NCBI GenBank assembly: GCA_964424345.1
Contig: CAYRIK010000003.1
Span: 1 to 64,000 of the forward strand
Reading direction: 5' to 3'
Source of the DNA: RGIG6307 sp964424345
GTDB lineage: Bacteria > Bacillota > Clostridia > Lachnospirales > Lachnospiraceae
Length of the DNA: 64,000 bases
Under the pieces are notes generated by a model that was not told the DNA's origin, searched no databases, and worked only from the letters and a program-made list of their open reading frames with translations. This document shows, in pieces, positions 43,572 through 52,902 of this stretch (position 1 is its first letter; each line of letters starts with the position of its first letter). The position numbers and the translations under genes are program-made.

Positions 43572-44426
43572 ATGAATTATCAGTGGTACCCTGGACATAT
43601 GACCAAGGCAAAAAGAATGATGCAGGAAAATATGACACTCATTGATCTGATCATTGAATTGGTAGATGCGAGAGAGCCTATCAGCAGTCGTAATCCTGAT
43701 ATTGATGAACTTGGAAAAAATAAATCCAGAATCATTTTATTAAATAAATCCGATTTGGCAGATGCAAGAGCAAATAAAGAATGGGTTGCTTATTTTCAGG
43801 CAAAAGGGTTTCATGTATTAGAAATCAATTCTAAGACAGGAAGCGGTGTAAAGAGCATCCAGAGTGTTGTTCAGGAAGCTTGTAAAGAAAAGATTGAAAG
43901 AGACCGTAAGAGAGGTATTTTAAATCGTCCTGTACGAGCTATGGTAGTAGGTATTCCAAACGTAGGAAAATCTACCTTTATCAATGCATTTGCAGGAAAA
44001 GCTTGTGCAAAGACAGGAAATAAGCCTGGTGTTACAAAAGGAAAACAGTGGATTAAGTTAAATAAAAATCTGGAGCTTTTAGATACACCTGGTATTTTAT
44101 GGCCAAAGTTTGAAGACCAGCTTATTGGTATGAAATTGGCATTTATTGGTTCTATCAATGATGAAATTCTTTTGACAGATGAACTTGCATTGGATTTGAT
44201 TCAATATATTATGCCAAAGTATGGCGCGTTGTTAAAAGAACGATACAGCTTAGAGCAGATGGACACACCATTAGAAGTACTTTCAGGTGTGGCTAAAAAC
44301 AGAAGATGTTTCAAAAAAGGGGAAGAACTTGATTTAGAGAAAGCAGCTGGCATGTTAGTAGATGATTTTAGAAGTGGTAAACTTGGACGCATCTCTTTAG
44401 AATGGCCAGAAGAATTTTCAAAATAA
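43572..44426 (+). CDS. rbgA: Ribosome biogenesis GTPase YlqF/RbgA
   Basis: 284 residues, a circularly permuted GTPase. G4 NKSD is at 58-61, G1 GIPNVGKS at 127-134 and G3 DTPG at 171-174. It promotes late 50S assembly around L16. The gene lies between rnhB and a signal peptidase gene, an order typical of Firmicutes. Confidence 0.96.
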   Translation: MNYQWYPGHMTKAKRMMQENMTLIDLIIELVDAREPISSRNPDIDELGKNKSRIILLNKSDLADARANKEWVAYFQAKGFHVLEINSKTGSGVKSIQSVVQEACKEKIERDRKRGILNRPVRAMVVGIPNVGKSTFINAFAGKACAKTGNKPGVTKGKQWIKLNKNLELLDTPGILWPKFEDQLIGMKLAFIGSINDEILLTDELALDLIQYIMPKYGALLKERYSLEQMDTPLEVLSGVAKNRRCFKKGEELDLEKAAGMLVDDFRSGKLGRISLEWPEEFSK

Positions 44427-44439
44427 GTGAGGTGTTGTC

Positions 44440-45021
44440 ATGAAAGGAAAAAATTTTTTCCAAAAGACTACAGCAGAAAAAAAGCCCTTAATACAAGAAA
44501 TCATAGAATATATTATATGGATTGCCCTGATTGTAGTCATTGCTCAGTTTATTACTAGATATGTTGGTGTATTCAGCGTTGTGGACGGCGAATCTATGGA
44601 GCCGAATTTACATCATGGGGAATATTTATGGGTAGATAAACTACAGTATAAGATAACAGAGCCAAAACGATTTGACGTTGTTATTTTCCCAGTAGAATAT
44701 GGAAGTGAGACAAGACATTTTGTAAAGCGTATCATTGGACTTCCTGGAGAAACCATTCAGATTGATGCAGATGGTGTGATTTATATTAACGGAGAAGCAT
44801 TAGAAGAATCATATGGTAAGGAAAAAATATTAGAATATACAAGATATCGTGCAGCTTCCCCGGTGACACTTGGAGAAGATGAATATTTTGTAATGGGAGA
44901 TAACCGAAATCATAGTTCTGACAGCCGAATGGATTTAGTCGGAAATGTAAAAAAAGAGGAGTTTCTTGGCAAGGCAATCGTACGTTTGTGGCCATTAAAT
45001 AAAATAGGAATTGTAAAATAA
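44440..45021 (+). CDS. lepB: Signal peptidase I, second paralogue
   Basis: 193 residues. One membrane helix (about 21-43), Ser52 in the canonical DGESMEPNL, Lys96 in HFVKRIIGLPGE and GDNRNHSSDSR. This copy keeps all family motifs, so it is probably the main housekeeping enzyme that cleaves Sec and Tat signal peptides outside the membrane. GAGGTGTTGTC precedes the ATG; the yraN ATG overlaps its stop by one base. Confidence 0.94.
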   Translation: MKGKNFFQKTTAEKKPLIQEIIEYIIWIALIVVIAQFITRYVGVFSVVDGESMEPNLHHGEYLWVDKLQYKITEPKRFDVVIFPVEYGSETRHFVKRIIGLPGETIQIDADGVIYINGEALEESYGKEKILEYTRYRAASPVTLGEDEYFVMGDNRNHSSDSRMDLVGNVKKEEFLGKAIVRLWPLNKIGIVK

Positions 45022-45374
45022 TGAATAAACGACAAATAGGTACTTTTTACGAAAGAGAAGCAGTTCGATATTTACAAGAACAGAAAGTACAGATTTTGGA
45101 GTTGAATTACAGATGCAGGCAGGGAGAAATCGATATCATTGGGTACGATGATTCCTGCCTTGTCTTTTTTGAAGTAAAAGCAAGACGTTCTTTAAAAAAC
45201 GGATATGGAACAGAAGCTGTGAATTATCATAAACAGCACAATATATGTCGTGTAGCAGATTATTATCGTATGAAACATGGAATAGGAGAATTTACAAATA
45301 TTCGTTATGATTGTATTTCAATAGATGAGGGAAAACTTTGCTGGATTAAAAATGCATTTGAGCATATTTTCTAA
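45021..45374 (+). CDS. YraN-family (UPF0102) endonuclease-like protein
   Basis: 117 residues with the restriction-endonuclease-like core: GTFYEREAVRYL near the start, CRQGEIDIIGYDD and VFFEVKARRS, giving an E/D-ExK-type site. The cellular role is unproven, probably nucleic-acid processing. Coupled to lepB by TAATG overlap. No clear terminator is seen in the following 90 bases. Confidence 0.9.
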   Translation: MNKRQIGTFYEREAVRYLQEQKVQILELNYRCRQGEIDIIGYDDSCLVFFEVKARRSLKNGYGTEAVNYHKQHNICRVADYYRMKHGIGEFTNIRYDCISIDEGKLCWIKNAFEHIF

Positions 45375-45464
45375 TCAGCCTGTTTTTTAAGAAAATCTTT
45401 AATATTTTTTCCTAATTGTTTAAAAAAGGTATGTTATAAATAAAACATAGAGGAGGAGAGAAAC

Positions 45465-46157
45465 GTGGAAGAGATTTTAGTTTGTGATGATGAAAAAGAA
45501 ATTGTAGATGCTATTGAAATTTATTTGACTCATGAGAATTTCAAAGTTCATAAAGCGTACAACGGAGAACAGGCGTTGGCACTGTTAAAGAGTCAAAATA
45601 TTAAATTGGTCATTTTGGATATTATGATGCCTGTATTAGATGGTATTCATACTGCAATGAAGATTCGAGAATTTAGTGCAGTTCCAATTATTTTTCTGTC
45701 AGCAAAAAGTGAGGATTCTGACAAAATATTAGGATTAAATATTGGAGCAGATGACTATATTACAAAGCCATTTAACCCATTAGAATTGATTGCACGCGTA
45801 AAGAGCCATTTACGCCGTTATACAACACTTGGAAGCCTAAATACGGAAAATAACGTATTGTACGAGGTTGGAGGATTACAAATCAACGACGAGACAAAGG
45901 AAGTGTTTGTCGATGGTACACAGATTAAAATGACACCTATCGAGTATAGCATTTTACTTTTGCTTATGAAAAATCCTGGAAAAGTATTTTCTATCAATCA
46001 GATTTATGAAAGTATATGGAACGAAGAAGCAATCGGTGCAGACAATACCGTAGCAGTACATATCAGACATATTCGTGAAAAAATTGAGATTAATCCAAAA
46101 GATCCAAGATACTTAAAAGTAGTATGGGGTGTTGGATATAAGATCGAAAAAAAATAA
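45465..46157 (+). CDS. OmpR/VanR-type response regulator
   Basis: 230 residues from a GTG start with GAGGAGGAG upstream. Receiver domain: Asp8-Asp9, phospho-acceptor Asp52 in LDIMMPVLDG, KPF near 105. The winged-helix DNA-binding domain (about 130-228) ends in VWGVGYKIEKK. The partner kinase follows 21 bases later across a G10 tract. Signal and targets are unknown. Confidence 0.95.
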   Translation: MEEILVCDDEKEIVDAIEIYLTHENFKVHKAYNGEQALALLKSQNIKLVILDIMMPVLDGIHTAMKIREFSAVPIIFLSAKSEDSDKILGLNIGADDYITKPFNPLELIARVKSHLRRYTTLGSLNTENNVLYEVGGLQINDETKEVFVDGTQIKMTPIEYSILLLLMKNPGKVFSINQIYESIWNEEAIGADNTVAVHIRHIREKIEINPKDPRYLKVVWGVGYKIEKK

Positions 46158-46167
46158 GGGGGGGGGG
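46158..46167 (+). repeat. G10 homopolymer in the kinase ribosome-binding region
   Basis: Ten consecutive G directly follow the TAA of the response regulator and end 11 bases before the kinase ATG. It is the only Shine-Dalgarno-like sequence there, so length changes could alter kinase translation. Confidence 0.85.
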
Positions 46168-46178
46168 TAGAGCTATTT

Positions 46179-48761
46179 ATGGCTGGCAAAAAGGAGAAAC
46201 GAATCAAGAGAAAAAAGCCTATAGCAGGCTGGATTGTAGCACTATTAAAGTTGACACAGCATATTAGTTTTTGCGTTTTGATCGTAAGTATATTAGCTGT
46301 GATATTAGAAGGAAGTTTCTATGTAGATCCACAAACAGATCCATATAGAAATGGAGGATATCGAGTGACACTTTTGCTTGGTTCAGAGAGTACGTCAGAA
46401 AAAGTATCTGAGCATTTGCAGTGGAATTTAAGAGATGATACGTCCAGTGCTATTCGCTTAGCAACAATTCGCAGTCAGTTAGAAACAAATGGAACATTAG
46501 ACCTTGGAAAAGAGATATCTGTTTCAGAATATTATTATCGCAGAAACAATACAAGTGATACAGACAATCAAAAGTATTTTGATGCTGTATACCGATTAGA
46601 AGACTTGCTTCGATGGGAAAAAGCAGGTGGTTTAAAATACTTGAATGTAGTCACAAGAAGCGGTGTAGAAAACGCAGCTCAGTGGTATACAGAGGCAGAA
46701 GAAGAGGAAATAGAGTTTGCTATTTCTGAATTGACAGGAGCAGATGATGTTTCTGAGTTTTCTATTCGTGACCGAGAAGAAATTATTAAAAATGTAGATA
46801 ATATGTTTCTGACAGTAGATGGCAGAGGATTAGAAGATCTTGTAAGTACGAATGAGGAATATAGAGAGCTTTGTTATCAGCTTGCAGTTTGTATGAGTGA
46901 CCTGAATATAAATTATGATACATATCAGTATTACATGAAGGGATTTGCAGAAGGTAAAACAAGTTTTGTATATTATATTGATATGGATAATAAAAATCAT
47001 GATATTTTTACAAACTTATCCAGATTAAAAACAATGTCTTCTGCAGAGGTAGAAGCATATTTTGACAGCCTTTTATGTGCAGGTAAAGGAACTACTTCTT
47101 TATATCAAGATTGGGAAGGAAATTTTGCCATAGAGCAGGAAATCATTTCTGAGTATATTTCTGGTGTTGAATATGCATTTGGAAATAATGCTATTGTTTA
47201 TACAGGTTATGATACAAACAATGGTGCAAGTGATTTCTATACAAAATTAGCGGATGCTTATGAGACATGTAATGAAGAAATGATTTATATATGGGCTGGC
47301 ATCGGCAGTGTATGTGCAGTATATTATATCATTGTTATGATATATCTTATGTACCAGTCAGGCAGAAAGATAGATGAAGAAGGAAATAACTATGTAGAGA
47401 TTAACTGGATAGACACAGTTTATACAGAAGTATTTTTAGTGTGGATAGGAACATTGGGATGTGGCATTATTACAGAGTGTATCGTTTTAGAGGAATACTT
47501 ATATTATAATGATGTTCAGATGCTCAGTATTGGTTTGACAGCTTTGATTTTGACAGCAAGTATGATAAGCAGCGTATTGATGATAGAAACACTTTGCAGT
47601 GTATCTAGACGATTTAAAGCCAGAACTATATGGAAAAATAGTTTGTGTAATAAAATTGGTTGGAGCTTCTGTAAAAAGGTTGCACGTTATATAAAGCAGA
47701 AAGGCGTGAAAATGAAACAACATGCCAGATATTATATAGAGCATGCTGGTTTGTGGGAGCGTACATGGGGAATTTTCTTTATTCAGGTTGTATTTTTTGC
47801 AGTTGCACTCCTTTGTATGTTTATATTTGCAGTTGTTAGAGAAGAAGGTCTTGCAATATGCATCGGTATTATCTTGATGGCGGTGATAAGTTTGATTGCT
47901 TATAAACGTATGCGTGGGAAAACAGAACGTATGCTTATCATTGAAAAGATTCAGCAGACACTTGCAGGAGAAAATGTAAAAGTAGAAACCAAAAACTTAT
48001 CTATGGACAATGCAGCACTTGGAGAAGCAGTGAATGAAATTGGAGAAGGAATGCATCAGGCTGTAGAGCGTTCTATTAAAGACGAGCGCTTAAAAGCAGA
48101 ACTGCTTACAAATGTTTCTCATGATATTAAAACTCCTTTAACCTCTATTATCAACTATGTAGACTTATTAAAGAAAGAAAATATTGAGAGTCCAAAGGCA
48201 GCAGAGTATATTCATATTTTGGATATGAAGTCTCAAAAATTAAAAACACTTATTCAGGACTTGATTGAAGCAAGCAAAATTTCCAGCGGAAATATTGAAT
48301 ATGAAATCGTGCCATTGAAATTGCATGAATTGATTGTTCAAATGGTAGCAGAATACGAAGATAAGTTTCAAGAGCATTGTTTGAAGATTGTATACAACAA
48401 TTATGTAAAAGATGCTGTTATCTTGGCTGACTCTAGACGTATGTGGCGTGTTATGGAAAATCTGTTCTCCAATATTTATAAGTATGCTTTAGAAGGAGCG
48501 CGTGTTTATATAGAAGTGACACAGTCAGAAGACAGAATATTAGTTGCTATAAAAAATATTTCTGCAAAAGAGATCAATGTACAAGCAGAAAAGCTGACAG
48601 AACGTTTTATTCGAGGAGATGCATCTAGAAATACAGAAGGCGGAGGACTTGGACTTGCGATTGCACAAAGTCTTGTTGTAGGACAGGGCGGTACACTGCA
48701 AATTTTGTTGGATGGTGACTTGTTTAAGGTAATTTTAAGTTTTAAAATCCAAGAAATTTAA
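46179..48761 (+). CDS. Sensor histidine kinase with large unassigned N-terminal region
   Basis: 860 residues, more than twice a typical kinase. One membrane helix (about 18-44), a long extracytoplasmic region (about 45-385) that I cannot assign, then about five membrane helices (about 385-590). The cytoplasmic core has His648 in SHDIKTPLTSIINY, a LxxLIxDLIEASKISSG segment and an HATPase domain with GGGLGLAIAQ. It should phosphorylate the regulator encoded just upstream. Translation may depend on the G10 tract. No terminator is evident after it. Confidence 0.9.
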   Translation: MAGKKEKRIKRKKPIAGWIVALLKLTQHISFCVLIVSILAVILEGSFYVDPQTDPYRNGGYRVTLLLGSESTSEKVSEHLQWNLRDDTSSAIRLATIRSQLETNGTLDLGKEISVSEYYYRRNNTSDTDNQKYFDAVYRLEDLLRWEKAGGLKYLNVVTRSGVENAAQWYTEAEEEEIEFAISELTGADDVSEFSIRDREEIIKNVDNMFLTVDGRGLEDLVSTNEEYRELCYQLAVCMSDLNINYDTYQYYMKGFAEGKTSFVYYIDMDNKNHDIFTNLSRLKTMSSAEVEAYFDSLLCAGKGTTSLYQDWEGNFAIEQEIISEYISGVEYAFGNNAIVYTGYDTNNGASDFYTKLADAYETCNEEMIYIWAGIGSVCAVYYIIVMIYLMYQSGRKIDEEGNNYVEINWIDTVYTEVFLVWIGTLGCGIITECIVLEEYLYYNDVQMLSIGLTALILTASMISSVLMIETLCSVSRRFKARTIWKNSLCNKIGWSFCKKVARYIKQKGVKMKQHARYYIEHAGLWERTWGIFFIQVVFFAVALLCMFIFAVVREEGLAICIGIILMAVISLIAYKRMRGKTERMLIIEKIQQTLAGENVKVETKNLSMDNAALGEAVNEIGEGMHQAVERSIKDERLKAELLTNVSHDIKTPLTSIINYVDLLKKENIESPKAAEYIHILDMKSQKLKTLIQDLIEASKISSGNIEYEIVPLKLHELIVQMVAEYEDKFQEHCLKIVYNNYVKDAVILADSRRMWRVMENLFSNIYKYALEGARVYIEVTQSEDRILVAIKNISAKEINVQAEKLTERFIRGDASRNTEGGGLGLAIAQSLVVGQGGTLQILLDGDLFKVILSFKIQEI

Positions 48762-48789
48762 AAAAATTTAATAACTTTGACGAATTAAC

Positions 48790-48818
48790 TTGTAAAAAAC
48801 AAAAATAAGGGGTACAAT
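48790..48818 (+). promoter_or_regulatory. Sigma-A promoter of the purine permease gene
   Basis: TTGTAA (48790-48795), 17 bases, TACAAT (48813-48818). Confidence 0.55.
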
Positions 48819-48846
48819 CATTATGTTTTTCATAATAAACATAATG
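48819..48846 (+). promoter_or_regulatory. Inverted repeat at the start site/leader of the purine permease
   Basis: CATTATGTTT (48819-48828) pairs perfectly with AAACATAATG (48837-48846), right after the -10 box and abutting the GGGAGG ribosome site. It could be an operator or a leader hairpin. It does not resemble a purine riboswitch. Confidence 0.5.
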
Positions 48847-48860
48847 GGAGGAAAAAGTTT

Positions 48861-50183
48861 ATGTTAGAAAAGTTATTTCACTTGAAAGACAAGAAAACAA
48901 ACGTAAAGACAGAGCTTGTTGCTGGTTTGACCACATTCCTTGCTATGGCTTACATACTTGCAGTTAATCCAAGTATTTTAGGTCAGTCAGGCATGGATGT
49001 AAACTCTGTATTTATGGCAACTGCAATTTCTGCAGGTATCGCATCTATTTTAATGGGTGTTTTAGCAAACTTTCCAGTTGCTTTAGCTCCAGGTATGGGT
49101 GTAAATGCACTCTTTACTTATACCGTAGTTCTTGGTATGGATTATTCCTGGGAAGCAGCACTTGCATCTGTATTTATTTCCGGCGTTATCTTTTTATTGA
49201 TTTCCGTTACTGGTGTTCGTAAAATGATCATTAACGCAATTCCACAGCAGTTAAAGCTTGCTATTGGTGCTGGTATCGGTTTCTTCATCGCATTTGTTGC
49301 TTTAAAGAATGCAGGTATCATCGTTGCAGATGCATCTACTGGTGTAGCACTTGGTGATTTGACAGCACCTACTGTAATACTTGCAATTTTTGGTATTTTG
49401 ATTACAATCGCATTAGTAATCAAAAAAGTTCCTGCAGCTGTATTTGTTGGTATGGTTATCACAGCAATCGTTGGTTTAATCTGTGGTGCATTTGGTGTAG
49501 AAGGCATGCCAGCATTACCAGAAACATTTATCACAACAGATTTCTCTATGAGTACATTTGGTGCTTTTGGAAAAGGTTTTGGCGAATTATTTGCAGATCC
49601 TTTTAACTGCTTCGTTATTATTTTCTCTTTCTTGTTCGTAGATTTCTTTGATACAGCTGGTACTTTAGTAGCAGTTGGTAACCGTTGTGGTTTAGTAAAC
49701 AAAGATGGTGAATTGGAAAACGCAGAAAAAGCGTTGCTTGCGGACGCAGTTGGTACTGTTGTTGGTGCTGCATTAGGTACTTCTACAGTAACAAGCTTCG
49801 TAGAAAGTACAAGTGGTGTAGAAGCAGGCGGTAGAACAGGTTTAACAGCTTGTACAACAGGTGTATTGTTCTTCTTATCTGTTTTGATTTCTCCAATCGT
49901 TTTATCTACAGCAACAAGTGCTGTTACAGCTCCTGCATTAGTAGTAGTTGGTATGTTAATGGCTCAGCAGTTAGGCGGAGTTGATTGGGATGATTTCATC
50001 GCAGCAGCAGCGGGCTTTGTTACAATCATCATCATGATTCTTTCTTATTCTATCGCAAATGGTATTGCTCTTGGTTTCATTACTTATTCTGTAGCAATGG
50101 CAGCAAGTGGTAAAGCAAAGAAGGTAAGCCCTGTTATTTGGGTATTAGATGTTATCTTTATCTTATACTTTGCATTTATCTAA
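48861..50183 (+). CDS. NCS2-family guanine/hypoxanthine-type permease (AzgA-like)
   Basis: 440 residues, about 12-14 membrane segments. The N-terminal TELVAGLTTFLAMAYILAVNPSIL and the central DFFDTAGTLVAVGNR are hallmarks of the AzgA/PbuG/PbuO subgroup. It imports purine bases with protons. GGGAGGAAAAAGTTT precedes the ATG. Single gene ending at a bidirectional terminator. It neighbours prs (PRPP synthesis), which would supply PRPP for base salvage. Confidence 0.93.
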   Translation: MLEKLFHLKDKKTNVKTELVAGLTTFLAMAYILAVNPSILGQSGMDVNSVFMATAISAGIASILMGVLANFPVALAPGMGVNALFTYTVVLGMDYSWEAALASVFISGVIFLLISVTGVRKMIINAIPQQLKLAIGAGIGFFIAFVALKNAGIIVADASTGVALGDLTAPTVILAIFGILITIALVIKKVPAAVFVGMVITAIVGLICGAFGVEGMPALPETFITTDFSMSTFGAFGKGFGELFADPFNCFVIIFSFLFVDFFDTAGTLVAVGNRCGLVNKDGELENAEKALLADAVGTVVGAALGTSTVTSFVESTSGVEAGGRTGLTACTTGVLFFLSVLISPIVLSTATSAVTAPALVVVGMLMAQQLGGVDWDDFIAAAAGFVTIIIMILSYSIANGIALGFITYSVAMAASGKAKKVSPVIWVLDVIFILYFAFI

Positions 50184-50211
50184 TCAACAATTTTAGATAG
50201 GAATATAAGAC

Positions 50212-50253
50212 AAAAAATCCGTTTCGGTCGTATTGACCGAAGCGGATTTTTTT
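50212..50253. terminator. Bidirectional intrinsic terminator
   Basis: An 18-bp stem with one wobble (50212-50229 with 50235-50252, core CCGTTTCGGTC), loop GTATT, flanked by A and T runs. It lies between convergent permease and fucosidase genes. Confidence 0.9.
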
Positions 50254-50278
50254 GGATTAGAAAATAATAAAATATAAA

Positions 50279-51586
50279 TTACTGTACAAGGTCTCCAGCG
50301 ACATTTACACCGCCGTTCATATGAGGATAGTAGCTTACCCACTGGTATTTTGCTTCTTCTTCAAATTCCATCTTAAATACGGTAATGCCGGCATGCTTGT
50401 CTACAGCTTCTTTTGGAAGGTTCTTTAAGATGATACGATGTCCATCTACATCAAAGTCTACCTTTTCACCTGTAGCAAGATAAGTAATGGATTTTGGAGC
50501 ATTTAAGAAACCACCAAGCTGGAAAGTATCCTTTGGAGGCCAGATTAAATTCCATACATATACGTTTTTCTTGTCAGAATCTGCACTTGCAACATTTAAG
50601 CCACAGCCTGAATAATCAAGATGTGTAATAGCCTTTTCACCATAAACAGCTTCGCCGTTTTCGTTCAGCCATTTTCCTAATGTTTCTAAAGGTTCAACTG
50701 CTTCTTCAGGAACGCTACCGTCAGCCTTTGGACCGATATTTAACAATAAGTTACCGCCAGAGGAAGCACATTTGTTGATCATTTTGATAATCTGCTGTGT
50801 GCTGTAAGAATAAGGAGTAACTAATTTAGAATCTAAGTATCCCCAAGAAATTCCATTAAATGTCATACAAGCTTCCCAGTAAGCACCGTCAGCAGGATTA
50901 ATGCTGTCTTCAGGAGTAAGGAAGTCTTCCTGAATCTTACTGCGGTTATTGATAAGCATATCTGGCTGTAATTTACGAAGACGATTGTTTCTGTTTACAG
51001 AATCCCATCCTTCTGTACTTGTCATAGGATGTGGCATATCGTACCAGAGAATATCAATCTTACCATAATTAGTAAGTAATTCTGTATTTAATGCTTCAAT
51101 ATAATCTAAGAAACGTCTTCTTGCTTCTACGTCAAAAGCACATTTCCAACCGTCTGGATGGTGCCAATCCATAAGAGAAGAGTAAAGACCAATCTTTAAG
51201 TCGTACTTACGGCAGGAATCAACAAATTCCTGAACAATGTCACGACCGCATGTATTGTAAGAGTTATAAGGATTTACTTTAGAGTTCCAAAGAGAAAATC
51301 CTTCGTGATGTCTTGTTGTAAGTACAATATACTTTGCACCAGCTTTTTTAGCAAGTGCACACCATTCATCTGTACAGCCTTCTTTTGGTGCAAATGTTTT
51401 AGCAAATTCTTCAAATTCGGATTTTGTATAATCCTGGAAAGACATACACCATTCGCCTGTTTCACACTGGGAGAATAAAGAATAGTGAACGAACATACCA
51501 AAACGCGCTTCTTTAAACCACTGGATACGTCTTGGACGTTCTTTGTTTGTCTGAGCAACATACTCTCTTGGAGCAATATTTTCCAT
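50279..51586 (-). CDS. Alpha-L-fucosidase, GH29, first paralogue
   Basis: 435 residues from ATG 51586, with AAGAGGTAATT upstream; the longer frame overlaps prs. GH29 hallmarks are FGMFVHYSLFS (29-39), HHEGFSLW (93-100) and candidate nucleophile Asp183 in ILWYDMP. No signal peptide, so it acts in the cytosol on imported fucosylated oligosaccharides. It starts 13 bases after the prs stop on the same strand, an unusual pairing. It differs strongly from the second GH29 at 56.7 kb. Confidence 0.9.
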   Translation of the reverse strand: MENIAPREYVAQTNKERPRRIQWFKEARFGMFVHYSLFSQCETGEWCMSFQDYTKSEFEEFAKTFAPKEGCTDEWCALAKKAGAKYIVLTTRHHEGFSLWNSKVNPYNSYNTCGRDIVQEFVDSCRKYDLKIGLYSSLMDWHHPDGWKCAFDVEARRRFLDYIEALNTELLTNYGKIDILWYDMPHPMTSTEGWDSVNRNNRLRKLQPDMLINNRSKIQEDFLTPEDSINPADGAYWEACMTFNGISWGYLDSKLVTPYSYSTQQIIKMINKCASSGGNLLLNIGPKADGSVPEEAVEPLETLGKWLNENGEAVYGEKAITHLDYSGCGLNVASADSDKKNVYVWNLIWPPKDTFQLGGFLNAPKSITYLATGEKVDFDVDGHRIILKNLPKEAVDKHAGITVFKMEFEEEAKYQWVSYYPHMNGGVNVAGDLVQ

Positions 51587-51599
51587 AATAATTACCTCT

Positions 51600-52784
51600 T
51601 TATTTTTGATTTCTTTGAGCATTGTGTTCTGCAAGTAATGCACGAATATTTTCAGCAGGTTCTAATACGTTTGTCATAGATACAGAATGGTTCATAAAGT
51701 CGATGATTCTTGCTGTAAATTCACACATATCAGCACAAGAGAAATATTCTTTTTCATGGATTTCAGGTGGTAAATAAGTAAGGTTTGTTGTGATAACTTT
51801 ATCAAAGTGACCAGCTGCATATGCCTTATCAAAGCCTTCTAAACCATTTGTGAACAAACCGAATGTACAGCAGATAAATACGCGCTTAGCACCCATACCC
51901 TTTAACTGACGTGCAGTATCTAACATACTTTCGCCGGAAGAAATCATATCGTCAATGATAATAATATCTTTTCCTGTGATATCACTTCCAAGGAACTGAT
52001 GAGCAACGATTGGGTTCTTTCCGTTTACGATTGTAGAATAATCACGACGTTTGTAGAACATACCAGTATCTACACCCATAACAGTAGCAAAGTAAATGGC
52101 TCTGTCTAAAGCACCTTCATCAGGAGAGATAACGATTGTATGATCTTTGTCAATGATCAGATCTTTATTGTCTTTGATCAATGCCTGAATGAACTGAGCA
52201 AAAGGCTGATAGTTATCAAAGTTAGATAATGGAATAGAGTTCTGAACACGTGGGTCGTGCGCATCAAATGTAATAAAGTTAGAAACACCCATAGACTGAA
52301 GTTCTTCTAAAGCATTTGCACAGTCTAAAGACTCAATGCCGGAACGATGATGCTGTCTGCTTTCGTACATGAAAGGCATGATAACATTGATACGATGTGC
52401 ATGACCGGAACAAGCAGCGATAACACGCTTTAAGTCCTGATAATGATCGTCTGGAGACATATGGTTTACGTATCCATTCATTTTGTATGTAAGAGAATGA
52501 TTACATACATCGACTAAAATGTATAAATCTTTGCCTCGTACACTTTCTTTGATATGACCTTTGCCTTCACCACTTCCAAATCTTGGAGTAGCATGGTCAA
52601 TTAAGTAATTTTCACTTAAATAACCTTCAAAAGCAGGAACATTCTTGAATGGATTGTGAGCATGACTGCGGTAAGAATATACGTGTTCGTTAATACGTTC
52701 ACCGAATTCTTCCATGGATTTTAATGCGATGATGCCGAGAGGGGCAACAGGCATTGCATTTTCTAATTCGTGTAAGTTTGGCAT
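51600..52784 (-). CDS. prs: Ribose-phosphate pyrophosphokinase, divergent long form
   Basis: 394 residues from ATG 52784 with TTGGAGGGTATT upstream. It makes PRPP from ribose 5-phosphate and ATP for nucleotide, His and Trp synthesis. The PRPP loop IIIDDMISSGESML and the VISPDEGALDRA segment are clear. The catalytic flexible loop reads ESRQHHR and the usual DLHxxQIQGFF motif reads TFDAHDPRVQNSIP, and the protein is about 75 residues longer than class I enzymes. This long variant is, from memory, common in Lachnospiraceae. First gene of a unit with the fucosidase. Confidence 0.88.
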   Translation of the reverse strand: MPNLHELENAMPVAPLGIIALKSMEEFGERINEHVYSYRSHAHNPFKNVPAFEGYLSENYLIDHATPRFGSGEGKGHIKESVRGKDLYILVDVCNHSLTYKMNGYVNHMSPDDHYQDLKRVIAACSGHAHRINVIMPFMYESRQHHRSGIESLDCANALEELQSMGVSNFITFDAHDPRVQNSIPLSNFDNYQPFAQFIQALIKDNKDLIIDKDHTIVISPDEGALDRAIYFATVMGVDTGMFYKRRDYSTIVNGKNPIVAHQFLGSDITGKDIIIIDDMISSGESMLDTARQLKGMGAKRVFICCTFGLFTNGLEGFDKAYAAGHFDKVITTNLTYLPPEIHEKEYFSCADMCEFTARIIDFMNHSVSMTNVLEPAENIRALLAEHNAQRNQK

Positions 52785-52827
52785 AATACCCTCCAATTTT
52801 AAGGATTATAAAATTAAATTCATAAAC

Positions 52828-52856
52828 ATTTTAAAACATAGCTAGTGACACGTCAA
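52828..52856 (-). promoter_or_regulatory. Sigma-A promoter of prs-fucosidase
   Basis: Minus strand: TTGACG (52856-52851), exactly 17 bases, TAAAAT (52833-52828), 43 bases before the prs ATG. Confidence 0.6.
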
Positions 52857-52902
52857 GGAATTTAGGGTAAGATAAAAAGAAAAACTATAGGAAAAAGTAA
52901 AA

